Shown here: piece after piece, positions 6,091 to 14,159 of the stretch | Position numbering within the stretch: the first letter of the stretch is position 1 | Layout of the letters: every line of letters begins with the position of its first letter | NCBI GenBank assembly: GCA_020345705.1 | Contig: CP070766.1 | Coordinates: 1,345,814 to 1,361,739 of the forward strand | Direction: 5' to 3' | Length of the DNA: 15,926 nt | DNA from: Candidatus Zixiibacteriota bacterium | Lineage (GTDB): Bacteria > Zixibacteria > MSB-5A5 > GN15 > PGXB01 | The notes under the pieces: model-generated | The model's input: only the letters and a program-made list of their open reading frames with translations | The model's database searches: none | Told to the model about the DNA's origin: nothing | Translations under genes and position numbers: made by a program

Positions 6091-7356
6091 TTATTCTATA
6101 ACGACTTTGCCCCGCTTAATGACGGCTCTCACCAGATTTACACCATAATGATACGGCAGTTCGCGATAATCGCCCATGTCCCAGATTACCATATCGGCCG
6201 GAAGGCCCGCGGCCAGCAGCCCTATTTGCCGCCCGCGGTCAATGGCACAGGCGGCGTTGACGGTAACCGCCGAAAGCGATTCGGCCGCGGTCATTTTATA
6301 GTGAAGCGCCGCCAGGGTGACCATCAGGGGAAGCGATTCCGTGAAGCTTGACCCCGGATTACAGTCGGTCGACAGGGCGACAATCACCCCGGAATCGATC
6401 ATTTTTCTCGCCGGTGCATAACGGCCCGAGCCGAGTGAGAAACAGGTTCCCGGAAGCAACACCGCCGCCGTCTCGGCCTTGGCCATTGCCCTGATTCCAT
6501 CGTCCGATATGAACACGAGATGATCGGCCGAAACCGCGTCCATCTCGGCCGCGAGTTCGGCGCCTCCGGTTGAGGCTAATTCGTCGGCATGAAACTTCGA
6601 CTTCAAACCATGTTTTCCAGCCGCGCTCATAATGCTCCGTGACTCCTCTATATTAAAGACGCCCTCCTCACAAAAAATGTCGCAAAATTCAGCAAGCTTC
6701 TCGGATGCGACTCTGGGAATCATCTCATTGATGAGCAGATCGATATACTCCCTGCGTTTATCACGATATTCATCGGGAATCTCATGCGCGCCCAAAAAAG
6801 TCGGGACCATGTCGATGACATGAGCCTCGTTAAGGTCGCGTATTATCTCAAGCGATTTGATTTCCGATTCTGTGGAAAGGCCGTACCCCGACTTAGCTTC
6901 GATAGTCGTAATTCCAAAGGACAGCATTTTATTCAGGCGTTCAGTCGTCTTCTTGACAAGCTGTTCCCGGCTTGTTTCTCGCAGGTCACGAACCGAGGCT
7001 CTGATGCCGCCGCCGGAAGCGGCGATCTCCGTGTAACTTTTGCCCAGAATCCGCATCTCGAATTCATTCTCGCGCGTCCTGGAGAAAACCGGGTGAGTAT
7101 GAGGATCGATAAGACCGGGAGTTATCACCGATTTGTGAGCGTCGACGACACGGCAGCCCTCCGCCAGATCGACGTGCCCTTCCACCTCATCCGATTTTCC
7201 GACGGCAAGGATTTCCTCGCCGGCAACGGCTACGGCGCCATCTTCGACCAAGCCAATATCTTTCATCTGATCCCCAAGCCGTGGTACCGGACCCTCCATA
7301 GTGACCAGCTGACCGACGTTTCTAATCAATAAAGTTGTTTTCTTATCGGGCGGCAT
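6091..7356 (-). CDS. hutI: Imidazolonepropionase
   Basis: 421 aa, the usual length. It hydrolyses 4-imidazolone-5-propanoate to N-formimino-L-glutamate, the third step of histidine degradation, in the cytosol. Amidohydrolase-superfamily metal motifs are in place: DPHTHPVF (His86, His88), the substrate segment EAKSGYGL (153-160), LGAHE (188-192), FHADE (255-259) and the metal-binding Asp in LSTDCNPGS (Asp331). The enzyme looks complete. The ATG at 7356 has no Shine-Dalgarno, but a promoter ends 6 nt upstream, suggesting a leaderless message. HutU is encoded about 2.8 kb away on the same strand; hutH is not in the window. Confidence 0.97.
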   Translation of the reverse strand: MPPDKKTTLLIRNVGQLVTMEGPVPRLGDQMKDIGLVEDGAVAVAGEEILAVGKSDEVEGHVDLAEGCRVVDAHKSVITPGLIDPHTHPVFSRTRENEFEMRILGKSYTEIAASGGGIRASVRDLRETSREQLVKKTTERLNKMLSFGITTIEAKSGYGLSTESEIKSLEIIRDLNEAHVIDMVPTFLGAHEIPDEYRDKRREYIDLLINEMIPRVASEKLAEFCDIFCEEGVFNIEESRSIMSAAGKHGLKSKFHADELASTGGAELAAEMDAVSADHLVFISDDGIRAMAKAETAAVLLPGTCFSLGSGRYAPARKMIDSGVIVALSTDCNPGSSFTESLPLMVTLAALHYKMTAAESLSAVTVNAACAIDRGRQIGLLAAGLPADMVIWDMGDYRELPYHYGVNLVRAVIKRGKVVIE

Positions 7357-7362
7357 GCCACA

Positions 7363-7390
7363 AAGATATCGGTTCTTTCAGGTTAGTCAA
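7363..7390 (-). promoter_or_regulatory. hutI promoter, positioned for a leaderless mRNA
   Basis: TTGACT (7385-7390), a 16-nt spacer and TATCTT (7363-7368) on the minus strand. Only 6 nt (TGTGGC) separate the -10 box from the ATG at 7356, so transcription should begin at or within a base or two of the start codon. Confidence 0.55.
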
Positions 7391-7445
7391 TACTATACTT
7401 TAGTGCTCCGTCTGTAACGACACATTCATATTTTATCAGCCAGAA

Positions 7446-8435
7446 TCATTTCTTCAGATCGGAAGGGGTCTTGTTGAAGTCGGCCTCCAGAGTGTCGGCC
7501 CATATCCCGAAAAAGGGATCGCCGGTCATTTTTTCCAGCTGCCTGAGCTGCTTGATGTGCCTGAGATGATAGTCCCAGGCAAAATGCCCGAATCTGAGAC
7601 CGTAAAAGCTCGGTTTTCCGACACGGCGGTAGAAAGGAATATAGTTCCTTACGGTTGAGAAGCCGGCGTTGAGGACATCCCTGGCCCGTTCATTTTTGGT
7701 CAACTGATAATAATCATAAACACCGTACAGGGCATATATGAAACCATTCAGCGTCTTGCTTGGCGGCCACACGGGGTACTCCTCAATCCAGTAACAGCCC
7801 CGGGAGTCGATAAAAACCGTCCAGGGCGTGCCGGCATCGCGCGGCCTGAGAAAGGATTTGAAAACCTGATGGGCATACTCCAGATAGGACGAATCCCGGG
7901 TGATTAGAAATGTCCGCACCATGACACCCAGAGCTTCACCCTGTGCCATCCCCGAATACCACGGCGCCGGAAGCAGCCCCTCCTGCTGCTGGTTGACATG
8001 ATAGTCGAACCGGTATGGAAAATATGCGGCCCCGTCGAATTCGTCGGACTCGGCCATCATCCGATGAACATAGCGCTTCAGCCTTTCCAGATAGACTGTA
8101 TCACCGATATCCTGATAGGCCGCCGCCAGGGCGTACGCATCATGGCACATTCGAATCGGGTGATAGATGTAATCGCCTTTCCAGCTGAACAGCTTCACTC
8201 CATCATCATCGGTCACGGCGCTCGTATCGTTGATGGAAGCCAGTGAGTAACCTCTGTTCGGAAGTTGACCGTCCGGCAGCGAATCGATTTCGAAGCTATA
8301 TTCAATGCACTTCTCCAGCGCCACCTTTGGAGGTTCGGCGAATCCTTTCATCTTGATTTCCTGACTGCAAGCCGCCGCCATTATCATAATGCCCACCGCC
8401 GGCAGAATCGGATATGACCACTCTTTCGGTACCAT
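7446..8435 (-). CDS. Lipoprotein with D-glucuronyl C5-epimerase-like domain
   Basis: 329 aa. The signal ends in the lipobox AAAC (Cys23), so the protein is membrane-anchored outside the cytoplasm. Residues of about 90-310 resemble the C-terminal (alpha/alpha-toroid) domain of D-glucuronyl C5-epimerases: PWYSGMAQGEALGV, a TRDSSYLEYA helix, WIEEYP, LNGFIYALYGVYDYYQLT and a late YHLRHIKQL. In animals this fold epimerises glucuronate in heparan sulfate; bacterial relatives are often uncharacterised and could be epimerases, lyases or glycan-binding proteins. The epimerase N-terminal beta domain is reduced to about 65 residues here. The ATG at 8435 is preceded by AAGGA at 4 nt. The gene is divergent from a GT39 glycosyltransferase, suggesting a shared role in a surface glycan (inference). 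Confidence 0.85.
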   Translation of the reverse strand: MVPKEWSYPILPAVGIMIMAAACSQEIKMKGFAEPPKVALEKCIEYSFEIDSLPDGQLPNRGYSLASINDTSAVTDDDGVKLFSWKGDYIYHPIRMCHDAYALAAAYQDIGDTVYLERLKRYVHRMMAESDEFDGAAYFPYRFDYHVNQQQEGLLPAPWYSGMAQGEALGVMVRTFLITRDSSYLEYAHQVFKSFLRPRDAGTPWTVFIDSRGCYWIEEYPVWPPSKTLNGFIYALYGVYDYYQLTKNERARDVLNAGFSTVRNYIPFYRRVGKPSFYGLRFGHFAWDYHLRHIKQLRQLEKMTGDPFFGIWADTLEADFNKTPSDLKK

Positions 8436-8458
8436 ACTATCCTTTCATTGAACCGGAA

Positions 8459-8494
8459 CCGGCCTTTGACGATTCAGGGCAATGTAAAGGCCGG
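8459..8494. repeat. Inverted repeat between divergent glycan genes
   Basis: The arms CCGGCCTTT (8459-8467) and AAAGGCCGG (8486-8494) are perfect and separated by 18 nt. No U-tract follows on either side. The location between two divergent starts fits an operator or cruciform better than a terminator. Confidence 0.4.
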
Positions 8495-8544
8495 GGTTGT
8501 TTAAATCAATACCCGGAGTGTATTGAATTCAACTTCGCCGGCAA

Positions 8545-8573
8545 TTGACTTTCAAGGAAATAAGGGATATCTT
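8545..8573 (+). promoter_or_regulatory. GT39 gene promoter, positioned for a leaderless mRNA
   Basis: TTGACT (8545-8550), 17 nt, then TATCTT (8568-8573). The ATG at 8581 follows after 7 nt. The boxes are identical in sequence to those of the hutI promoter. Confidence 0.5.
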
Positions 8574-8580
8574 GAATTTC

Positions 8581-10044
8581 ATGCCAAGCGCAGTCAACTC
8601 CTTAATATCGTCCTCGAGAAGTCCGATTGAATATCTGAGAAATCATCCGGCCTGGGTTCTGCTCATTTCCGCCTTTGTTTTCCAGTTGCTGGGATGGACA
8701 CAGGATGGATTGAACGTCGATTCTACGACCTACGCCGTCATCGCCCGCAATATGGCTGAACATGGATCCTGGTTGAGCCCCGCCTACACACCCTATTATG
8801 CGCCTAACTTTGCGGAACATCCGCCGCTTGTGATGTGGGTCCAGGGGATAATCTTCCTTTTCTTCGGTGCCAGCGACAGCACCGCGCGAATCTTCGGACA
8901 GTTGTGCTCGGTTGGCTCGGTGATGATTGTATATCTGCTGGGAAAAGAAGCGGCGGGCAGGGGCTATGGATTTCTGGCCGGTTTGATACTCCTGCTCACG
9001 TACAACTACATGAAAATCGGGAACGGCGCCATGCTTGATGTCCCGATGATATTCTTCGGCTTTGTGGTTCTGTGGAGTCTGGCCCGAATTCATAATGGCA
9101 GGACCGATCTGAGAACTTATGCGGTCGCAGGTGCGGCTTTAGGGTTGTCCTTCCTGACAAAAGGAGTCGTTTCCGGTCCGTTCTGGATCGCCTGGCTGGC
9201 CGCGTTCTTTTTCCTTATCGGGGGAAGGCGGCATATAGCGAAATTATGGTTGATCCCCGCAATTGCCGCCGTCATTGTTATCGTCTATCTCTTACTGGAT
9301 GGCCTTTTCAACAGCAGTCAATTCACCCGGCATTACTTTCTTGTTCAGATATGGCGAAGTGTGAAAGGCGCCGGGCTTGAGCACAAAGCGGAGTGGTATC
9401 AATTCATCCTGCGCTTCATCGAGCTTTATCTTCCGTTCGTGCTCCTGCTCCCGGTCGGGATATATCTTATCCTGAGGCGAAGCATGACGATTCTGTACCC
9501 GGCCATAATTGCCCTTGTATTTTACTTCCTCTTTCAATCGGCTTCCGGAAAGCTGTACTATCACTATTTCTGCCCTGCGTACGCATTGTCCGCGCCGCTG
9601 GCGGCGCTGCCTTTGAGCCTGATTCTGAAAGAAATCGGCATTAACCGAATTGCCACCTGGTTTTTGCTGATCTGGCTCCTTCTGGCCGCAATTGTGACTG
9701 CATCGGGAGTCAGGATTCACGAAATCCGCAGTCCCGAAATTTACGAGCTGAGCGAGACGATGAACAATCTGCTCGAAGGCCGCCGGTCTCGAGACGGCTT
9801 GATGATCGGTCCGGGAAGACCGAAGTGGGATTATGTCGCCAAGGCAGTTTGGTACTGGAGATCGGACGTTTACCAGGTCCCGGATATAGAGACGGCCGCC
9901 CGCAGGCTTGCCATTTCAGATCGTTTCGTGTATGTCCTTCTGAAACGGCAGGATGAGCTCAGCACCGAGCGGCAGGCTGACTGCGGTTTACAGAAATTCG
10001 CTGAGAATGATAAGCTTGTCATCTATGTGCCGGCTTCACCCTGA
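8581..10044 (+). CDS. GT39/ArnT-like membrane glycosyltransferase
   Basis: 487 aa. A multi-pass membrane protein of the PMT/ArnT type (GT39, GT-C fold), which uses polyprenyl-phosphate sugars to glycosylate proteins or lipids on the outer side of the inner membrane. After the first TM helix (about 24-40) a periplasmic loop carries the expected acidic catalytic residue (Asp47 in NVDSTTYA) and ARNMAEHG; FAEHPPL (about 77-83) is the family's conserved H-P-P-L element. About ten more hydrophobic segments follow, with the family LTKG motif (FLTKGVVSG) near residue 205, and a soluble C-terminal domain of about 110 residues begins after the last helix. The substrate cannot be told. The reading frame is open back to a TTG at 8545, but that overlaps the -35 box; a TTG at 8572 with AAGGG 5 nt upstream is another possible start. 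Confidence 0.9.
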   Translation: MPSAVNSLISSSRSPIEYLRNHPAWVLLISAFVFQLLGWTQDGLNVDSTTYAVIARNMAEHGSWLSPAYTPYYAPNFAEHPPLVMWVQGIIFLFFGASDSTARIFGQLCSVGSVMIVYLLGKEAAGRGYGFLAGLILLLTYNYMKIGNGAMLDVPMIFFGFVVLWSLARIHNGRTDLRTYAVAGAALGLSFLTKGVVSGPFWIAWLAAFFFLIGGRRHIAKLWLIPAIAAVIVIVYLLLDGLFNSSQFTRHYFLVQIWRSVKGAGLEHKAEWYQFILRFIELYLPFVLLLPVGIYLILRRSMTILYPAIIALVFYFLFQSASGKLYYHYFCPAYALSAPLAALPLSLILKEIGINRIATWFLLIWLLLAAIVTASGVRIHEIRSPEIYELSETMNNLLEGRRSRDGLMIGPGRPKWDYVAKAVWYWRSDVYQVPDIETAARRLAISDRFVYVLLKRQDELSTERQADCGLQKFAENDKLVIYVPASP

Positions 10045-10050
10045 AAGATG

Positions 10051-10096
10051 AAAAAATGCGGCTGAGACAGAAGGATTCTTTCCCGCTCTCAGCCGC
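10051..10096 (-). terminator. Rho-independent terminator of hutU
   Basis: A perfect 10-bp stem (GCGGCTGAGA at 10058-10067 with TCTCAGCCGC at 10087-10096) has a 19-nt loop. On the minus strand it is followed by ATTTTTT (10051-10057). It lies 33 bases after the hutU stop and just after the GT39 stop. On the plus strand there is no U-tract. Confidence 0.85.
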
Positions 10097-10129
10097 GCAG
10101 TATCTTAAAAAGCTATCCTGTCGGGCTGG

Positions 10130-11785
10130 CTACCTTTTCAACATCGGAATCTTGATATCTTTTTGCCGGGCGAATTTTATCGCGTCCTTGTAACCGGCGT
10201 CAACATGACGCGCCACTCCCGACCCCGGATCGTTTGTCAGAACGCGATTGAGACGTTCTTTCATCTGTTTCGAGCCGTCGGCTACGATAACCAGACCGGC
10301 ATGTATGGCGTTGCCCATCCCGACACCGCCGCCGTGATGAACCGATACCCAGCTGGCGCCGGAGACGGCGTTCAGGAGACCGTTGAGAAGCGGCCAATCG
10401 GCGATGGCATCGGAACCGTCCTTCATCCCTTCGGTTTCGCGATAAGGCGATGCCACCGAGCCGCAGTCAAGATGGTCGCGCCCGATGACAATCGGGGCTG
10501 TAATCTTTCCACGCTTAACCAGGCTGTTTATGATGTCGCCGAAATGCGCCCGCTCGCCGTAACCGAGCCAGCAAATCCGTGCCGGCAATCCCTGGAAGGG
10601 GACTTTGTCATGAGCCATCTTGATCCACCGGCAGAGCGATTTGTTCTCCTTGAATTCTTGCAGAATTATATCATCGGTGACATGAATATCCTCCGGATTA
10701 CCCGACAATGCCACCCAGCGGAACGGGCCGCGACCCTCGCAAAAGAGCGGCCGGATATAAGCGGGGACAAAACCAGGGTATTCGAAGGCCTCCTTCAACC
10801 CGCCTTTTTCCGCCTGGCCCCTAAGGTTATTGCCGTAGTCGAAAACGACCGAGCCGGCGCGAAGGAATTTAACCATGGCCCCGCAATGCTTAACCATTGA
10901 TTCGTACGCCCGGTCGATATACTCGCGCGGATTTTTCTTGCGCAGCCGGTCGGCCTCGGTGACGGTCAGACCCTCCGGGATATAGCCGTTCAGTTCGTCA
11001 TGCGCCGAAGTCTGATCGGTGATGATATCCGGTATAATCCCGCGACGGAAGATCTCGGGAAACATCTCAGCGCAGTTGCCGACCAGGCCGATTGAAATCG
11101 GTTCTTTGTCTTTCGTATGCTCTTTAATCAGTTTGAGAGCTTTATCGAGAGTTTTCACTTTGATGTCGCAATATCCCATCTTGACGCGACGGTTGATGCG
11201 GTCCTCATCAACTTCGACGCAGAGTACTGACGCCCTGGCCATAGTTCCTGCCATCGGCTGAGCGCCGCCCATTCCACCCATGCCTCCCGTCAGAATCCAC
11301 TTGCCGGCCAAATCGTTGTTGAAGTGTTTCTCACCCACCGAGGCAAATGTCTCATAAGTACCCTGCAAGATGCCCTGGGTGCCGATATATATCCAGCTCC
11401 CGGCCGTCATCTGGCCGAACATGATAAGCCCCAGTTTTTCCAGCTGGCGGAACTTCTCCCAGGTCGCCCATTTCGGGACAAGGTTGCTGTTGGCGATAAG
11501 AATGCGGGGGGCATAATCATGAGTTTTGAAAATCCCGATCGGTTTGCCGGACTGAACAAGCAGGGTTTCATCATTCCCAAGAGACTTAAGCGATTTGACG
11601 ATAGCGTGATAGCAGTCCCAGTTGCGGGCCGCTTTGCCCGAACCGCCGTAGATAATCAACTCCTTCGGCTTTTCGGCAACCTCTTCGTCGAGATTGTTAT
11701 TGATCATCCTCAGGGCGGCTTCCTGCGCCCAGCCTTTACAGCTGATCTTGGTTCCTCGAGGGGCTTTGACCGGCTTATATTTCAT
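10130..11785 (-). CDS. hutU: Urocanate hydratase
   Basis: 551 aa, the normal length. It converts urocanate to 4-imidazolone-5-propanoate with tightly bound NAD+, feeding HutI. Diagnostic segments: IIYGGSGKAARNW near residue 45-57, the NAD-binding loop TGGMGGMGGAQP, DQTSAHDELNGY, and the active-site Cys in QGLPARICWLG (Cys405), followed by GRDHLD-x-GSVASPYRET and a glycine-rich HHGGGVGMGNAIHAG. All look intact. Some family members have Y-S-Q where this has N-A-I in the last motif, which is a conservative region variant. The ATG at 11785 has GGAGG 9 nt upstream. It is transcribed alone from its own promoter to its own terminator; hutI is downstream on the same strand but separated by two unrelated genes. 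Confidence 0.97.
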   Translation of the reverse strand: MKYKPVKAPRGTKISCKGWAQEAALRMINNNLDEEVAEKPKELIIYGGSGKAARNWDCYHAIVKSLKSLGNDETLLVQSGKPIGIFKTHDYAPRILIANSNLVPKWATWEKFRQLEKLGLIMFGQMTAGSWIYIGTQGILQGTYETFASVGEKHFNNDLAGKWILTGGMGGMGGAQPMAGTMARASVLCVEVDEDRINRRVKMGYCDIKVKTLDKALKLIKEHTKDKEPISIGLVGNCAEMFPEIFRRGIIPDIITDQTSAHDELNGYIPEGLTVTEADRLRKKNPREYIDRAYESMVKHCGAMVKFLRAGSVVFDYGNNLRGQAEKGGLKEAFEYPGFVPAYIRPLFCEGRGPFRWVALSGNPEDIHVTDDIILQEFKENKSLCRWIKMAHDKVPFQGLPARICWLGYGERAHFGDIINSLVKRGKITAPIVIGRDHLDCGSVASPYRETEGMKDGSDAIADWPLLNGLLNAVSGASWVSVHHGGGVGMGNAIHAGLVIVADGSKQMKERLNRVLTNDPGSGVARHVDAGYKDAIKFARQKDIKIPMLKR

Positions 11786-11813
11786 TTTGCTTATCCTCCA
11801 TATTTGACTTGTT

Positions 11814-11842
11814 AATATATCTTATCCGCCTCGATTTGGCAA
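11814..11842 (-). promoter_or_regulatory. hutU promoter
   Basis: TTGCCA (11837-11842), a 17-nt spacer and TATATT (11814-11819) on the minus strand. The leader to the ATG at 11785 is about 20 nt and contains the Shine-Dalgarno. Confidence 0.65.
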
Positions 11843-11935
11843 CCGGAATCTGAAGCGGAACTGATTCCAGTGCTAACCTGCCCGGGATATGCAGCATTTG
11901 GTAAATCCCGGCAGTGTCCTTCAATATTTATTTCG

Positions 11936-11964
11936 TTTGCAGCCCCATGTTTTTTTGATATAAT
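11936..11964 (+). promoter_or_regulatory. Extended -10 promoter for the QueG-like operon
   Basis: TGA directly before a perfect TATAAT (11959-11964) makes an extended -10 box; a weak -35 (TTTGCA, 11936-11941) lies 17 nt upstream. The ATG at 11973 begins 8 nt after the -10 box and has no ribosome site, so the message is probably leaderless. Confidence 0.6.
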
Positions 11965-11972
11965 GCACAATC

Positions 11973-12653
11973 ATGAAGTCCGAAGACGTGAGAGACCGGC
12001 TCCGGCAGATTGCGGATTCTATGGGCGGTCGAGCCTTTGGTGTCTGCCGGATTGACGAACTCAGAGAAAGCTTCCATGTCGAAATTAGAGACGCTTCAAA
12101 AAAACTCAATACGGCTCTTTCGGTCGGCGTGCCGGTTTCGCCGGGTGTTCTCGATGCGCTGATCGACCGGCCCAACATGATCTACAAAGATCATTACCAG
12201 CAGATAAATCATACATTAAACGACATCGCCTTTCTGATTTCCTCACAAATCAACTCCTTGGGATACAACTCCATTCCAATTCCGGCCTCGCGCCTTTTGA
12301 AATGGAAACCGATGCGGGCGCATCTGTCACACCGTGAAATCGCCCACAAAGCCGGCCTAGGCTGGTGGGGGCGAAACAACCTGCTGATAACCGAAAAATA
12401 CGGCGCGCAGATCAGGCTGGTCACTGTCCTCACCGACATGGAACTCGAACCGGATAAACCGCCCGGACTTGACTGCGACGATTGCTATGCCTGTATCGAT
12501 GCCTGCCCGGCAGGTGCCATTTCAGAGACTCGTGAAGAATTCGACCTCAATGCCTGTTATAAAAAAGTCGCCGAATTCGCCCGGCCGGAGCATATCGGCA
12601 CTCACATCTGCGGGCTCTGCCTTCAGCCCTGCTCCGGAAAAATCCAAACATAG
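11973..12653 (+). CDS. Short epoxyqueuosine-reductase (QueG)-like iron-sulfur protein
   Basis: 226 aa, against about 300-380 for true QueG. The conserved core AHKAGLGWWGRNNLLIT (125-140) and two ferredoxin-type [4Fe-4S] motifs are present: Cys168, 171, 174, 178 (CDDCYACIDACP) and Cys195, 213, 216, 220 (CGLCLQPC). The order matches QueG, a cobalamin-dependent enzyme that reduces epoxyqueuosine to queuosine in tRNA. Differences matter: the usual DTGPVLE-like segment carrying the catalytic Asp is replaced here by MRAHLSHRE, and the protein stops soon after the last cysteine, with no HEAT-like C-terminal part. It is therefore better called a QueG relative with unknown reaction, possibly an electron-transfer or cobalamin-reducing protein. 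A DUF4416 gene and a lipoprotein gene follow on the same strand. Confidence 0.85.
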   Translation: MKSEDVRDRLRQIADSMGGRAFGVCRIDELRESFHVEIRDASKKLNTALSVGVPVSPGVLDALIDRPNMIYKDHYQQINHTLNDIAFLISSQINSLGYNSIPIPASRLLKWKPMRAHLSHREIAHKAGLGWWGRNNLLITEKYGAQIRLVTVLTDMELEPDKPPGLDCDDCYACIDACPAGAISETREEFDLNACYKKVAEFARPEHIGTHICGLCLQPCSGKIQT

Positions 12654-12707
12654 CCGTTGCCTTCCGGCTTTGTTCGCACTAGATTATGAATAAGGGAGTA
12701 TCCGCCT

Positions 12708-13247
12708 ATGGGCCGCGTAAAAAAACCACTTCCGGGACGACTGATTGTGTCCGTCATCTACGCCTCAATGGAAGCCATGAACGATGCCGTTGTGGAGATC
12801 GAAAAGAAATACGGGCACGTCGAATTCGAAACCGATGACATTGAATTCCTCCATACTACCTATTACCGCGAGGAGATGGGCGAGAATCTGAAGCGTAAAT
12901 TCTTCGCCTTTGAGAAAATGGTTGAGCGCGACAGGCTGGCCGAGATTAAGAACTGGACCAACAAGCTCGAAGAGAAATATGGGGAAAAGGTCGGCGATTT
13001 TGTCTTCCGCAAGGTGAACATCGACCCGGGCATTCTGACACCGGCCAACCTGACTCTGGCTTCCACCAAGGATTATTCGCACCGGGTCTATCTGGGTGAA
13101 GGCATATTTGCGGAAACGACCCTTTTATTTGAGAAAAAGAGGTTCCAGACTCTGCCGTGGACTTATCCCGATTACGCCGAGCCGGAGGCCTTTGAGTTTT
13201 TCAATAAAGTCAGGGACACGATGAAAGGGAAGGATTTTGAGGTATAG
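12708..13247 (+). CDS. DUF4416 family protein
   Basis: 179 aa, full family length. It matches the DUF4416 pattern throughout: an N-terminal P-x-x-LIVSVIYAS strand, F-x-TDDIEFLHTTYYREEMG, N-LKRKFFAFE, then a long helix (RLAEIKNWTNKLEE), R-x-VNIDPG, TKDYSHRVYLGEGIFAE and WTYPDYAEPE near the C-terminus. No biochemical function is known to me; members are soluble and common in diverse anaerobic and uncultivated bacteria. The ATG at 12708 has AAGGGAG 9 nt upstream. It lies 54 bases after the QueG-like gene and overlaps the following lipoprotein gene by 11 bases, so all three likely share a transcript. Confidence 0.9.
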   Translation: MGRVKKPLPGRLIVSVIYASMEAMNDAVVEIEKKYGHVEFETDDIEFLHTTYYREEMGENLKRKFFAFEKMVERDRLAEIKNWTNKLEEKYGEKVGDFVFRKVNIDPGILTPANLTLASTKDYSHRVYLGEGIFAETTLLFEKKRFQTLPWTYPDYAEPEAFEFFNKVRDTMKGKDFEV

Positions 13248-14088
13248 CCTGGCAGCCTTAATCTTGATCGCCGTTCTGCTGGGGTGCGGTGATGAATATT
13301 ACGGCCCCACAGGAAGCGGCGGCGGAAACCATGGGCCGTATCCTGTCGAGACGGAACCGTCGCTGTCGCCTGACCTGAATTATATCTACTACGTCTCCAC
13401 GGATACTGCACATAATCTTTACAGCGGAATTTACCGGGCGTCGGTCGGTCAGCCGAAAAGGGAAAAGATTTTCGCCGGCGCCGGTTTGCACTCTCCCTCG
13501 GTCGGTTTCGACAATAACACCGTCGCCTACATAGACTCCGGCCGGATCAAGTATTACCGGATGTCGGACATGTCCGGCTGGCCATCCAATGTCACCGACA
13601 GTTTTGGTTCGATTTTCTATTTAAGCAATGATCCTTTAGATATATTGATAGGCCAGCGCAATGACTCGATTTTCCTGGTGACCGAATCCGAGGGGGCGGT
13701 GCCCTTTATAGCACGAGGATGGGACCCCACTTTCGTCTTCAAAGATACTTTTGTCTATCTCACCGGTGAAGATTCGATTTATCACATTATTAAAAGCAAC
13801 ATATATAATCTCAGCCCGGATACCCTGTTCACCTTGATCACGAATGCCTGGCCTCATTGGCCGTCACTGGAGCGGAACTCGGGCTGGGTGGGATACAGCC
13901 TGGCGTGGTATTATCAGAGATTCATATATGCCGCCAAAGACACGTTTCACTTCGTTGACAGCTCGGATTATCTCAAACCTCTTATGCTGCGTTACAATAT
14001 GATAATCTATACTGGGCCTGACGGCCGGTTTTATCAATCCAATTTCTACGGCACGAAATCGGTGCCGTTCATTTATGTGAAGCAGTAG
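13237..14088 (+). CDS. Lipoprotein with TolB/WD40-like propeller-type repeats
   Basis: 283 aa. The lipobox LLGC (Cys17) follows a short hydrophobic signal, and a Gly-rich linker (about 24-31) leads into the mature domain. From about residue 40 the sequence has repeating units of the beta-propeller type: EPSLSPDLNYIYYVS, HSPSVGFDNNTVAYID, WDPTFVFKDTFVYLTG and HWPSLERNSGWVGYS. These share a P-S/T-x-x-x-x-x-x-[VI]-x-Y spacing like PD40/TolB repeats. Such proteins bind other proteins or glycans in the periplasm; this one is not recognisable further. The start is a TTG at 13237 inside the end of the DUF4416 gene, with AGGGAAGG about 4 nt upstream; no ATG precedes the signal peptide. It is the last gene of the plus-strand operon. 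Confidence 0.75.
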   Translation: MRYSLAALILIAVLLGCGDEYYGPTGSGGGNHGPYPVETEPSLSPDLNYIYYVSTDTAHNLYSGIYRASVGQPKREKIFAGAGLHSPSVGFDNNTVAYIDSGRIKYYRMSDMSGWPSNVTDSFGSIFYLSNDPLDILIGQRNDSIFLVTESEGAVPFIARGWDPTFVFKDTFVYLTGEDSIYHIIKSNIYNLSPDTLFTLITNAWPHWPSLERNSGWVGYSLAWYYQRFIYAAKDTFHFVDSSDYLKPLMLRYNMIIYTGPDGRFYQSNFYGTKSVPFIYVKQ

Positions 14089-14124
14089 CGATTGCCCTCC
14101 TGAAAGCGAATACGTCAAATAAAT

Positions 14125-14155
14125 GACGCCGGGCGAACCCGGCGTCGATTTTCAT
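14125..14155. terminator. Hairpin terminator between convergent operons
   Basis: A perfect 9-bp stem (GACGCCGGG at 14125-14133 with CCCGGCGTC at 14138-14146) carries a CGAA loop on the plus strand and TTCG on the minus strand. The plus tail is GATTTTCATT, the minus tail ATTTATTT. Both are moderately U-rich, so it can end transcription from either side: the propeller lipoprotein on plus and the cysteine-rich peptides on minus. Confidence 0.75.
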
Positions 14156-14159
14156 TACC

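Noticed and set aside
10163..10900. Long plus-strand frame (245 codons) opposite hutU, and similar ones opposite hutI (6784-7332)
   Set aside because: Shadows of strongly conserved enzymes on the minus strand; no start signals or family motifs of their own.
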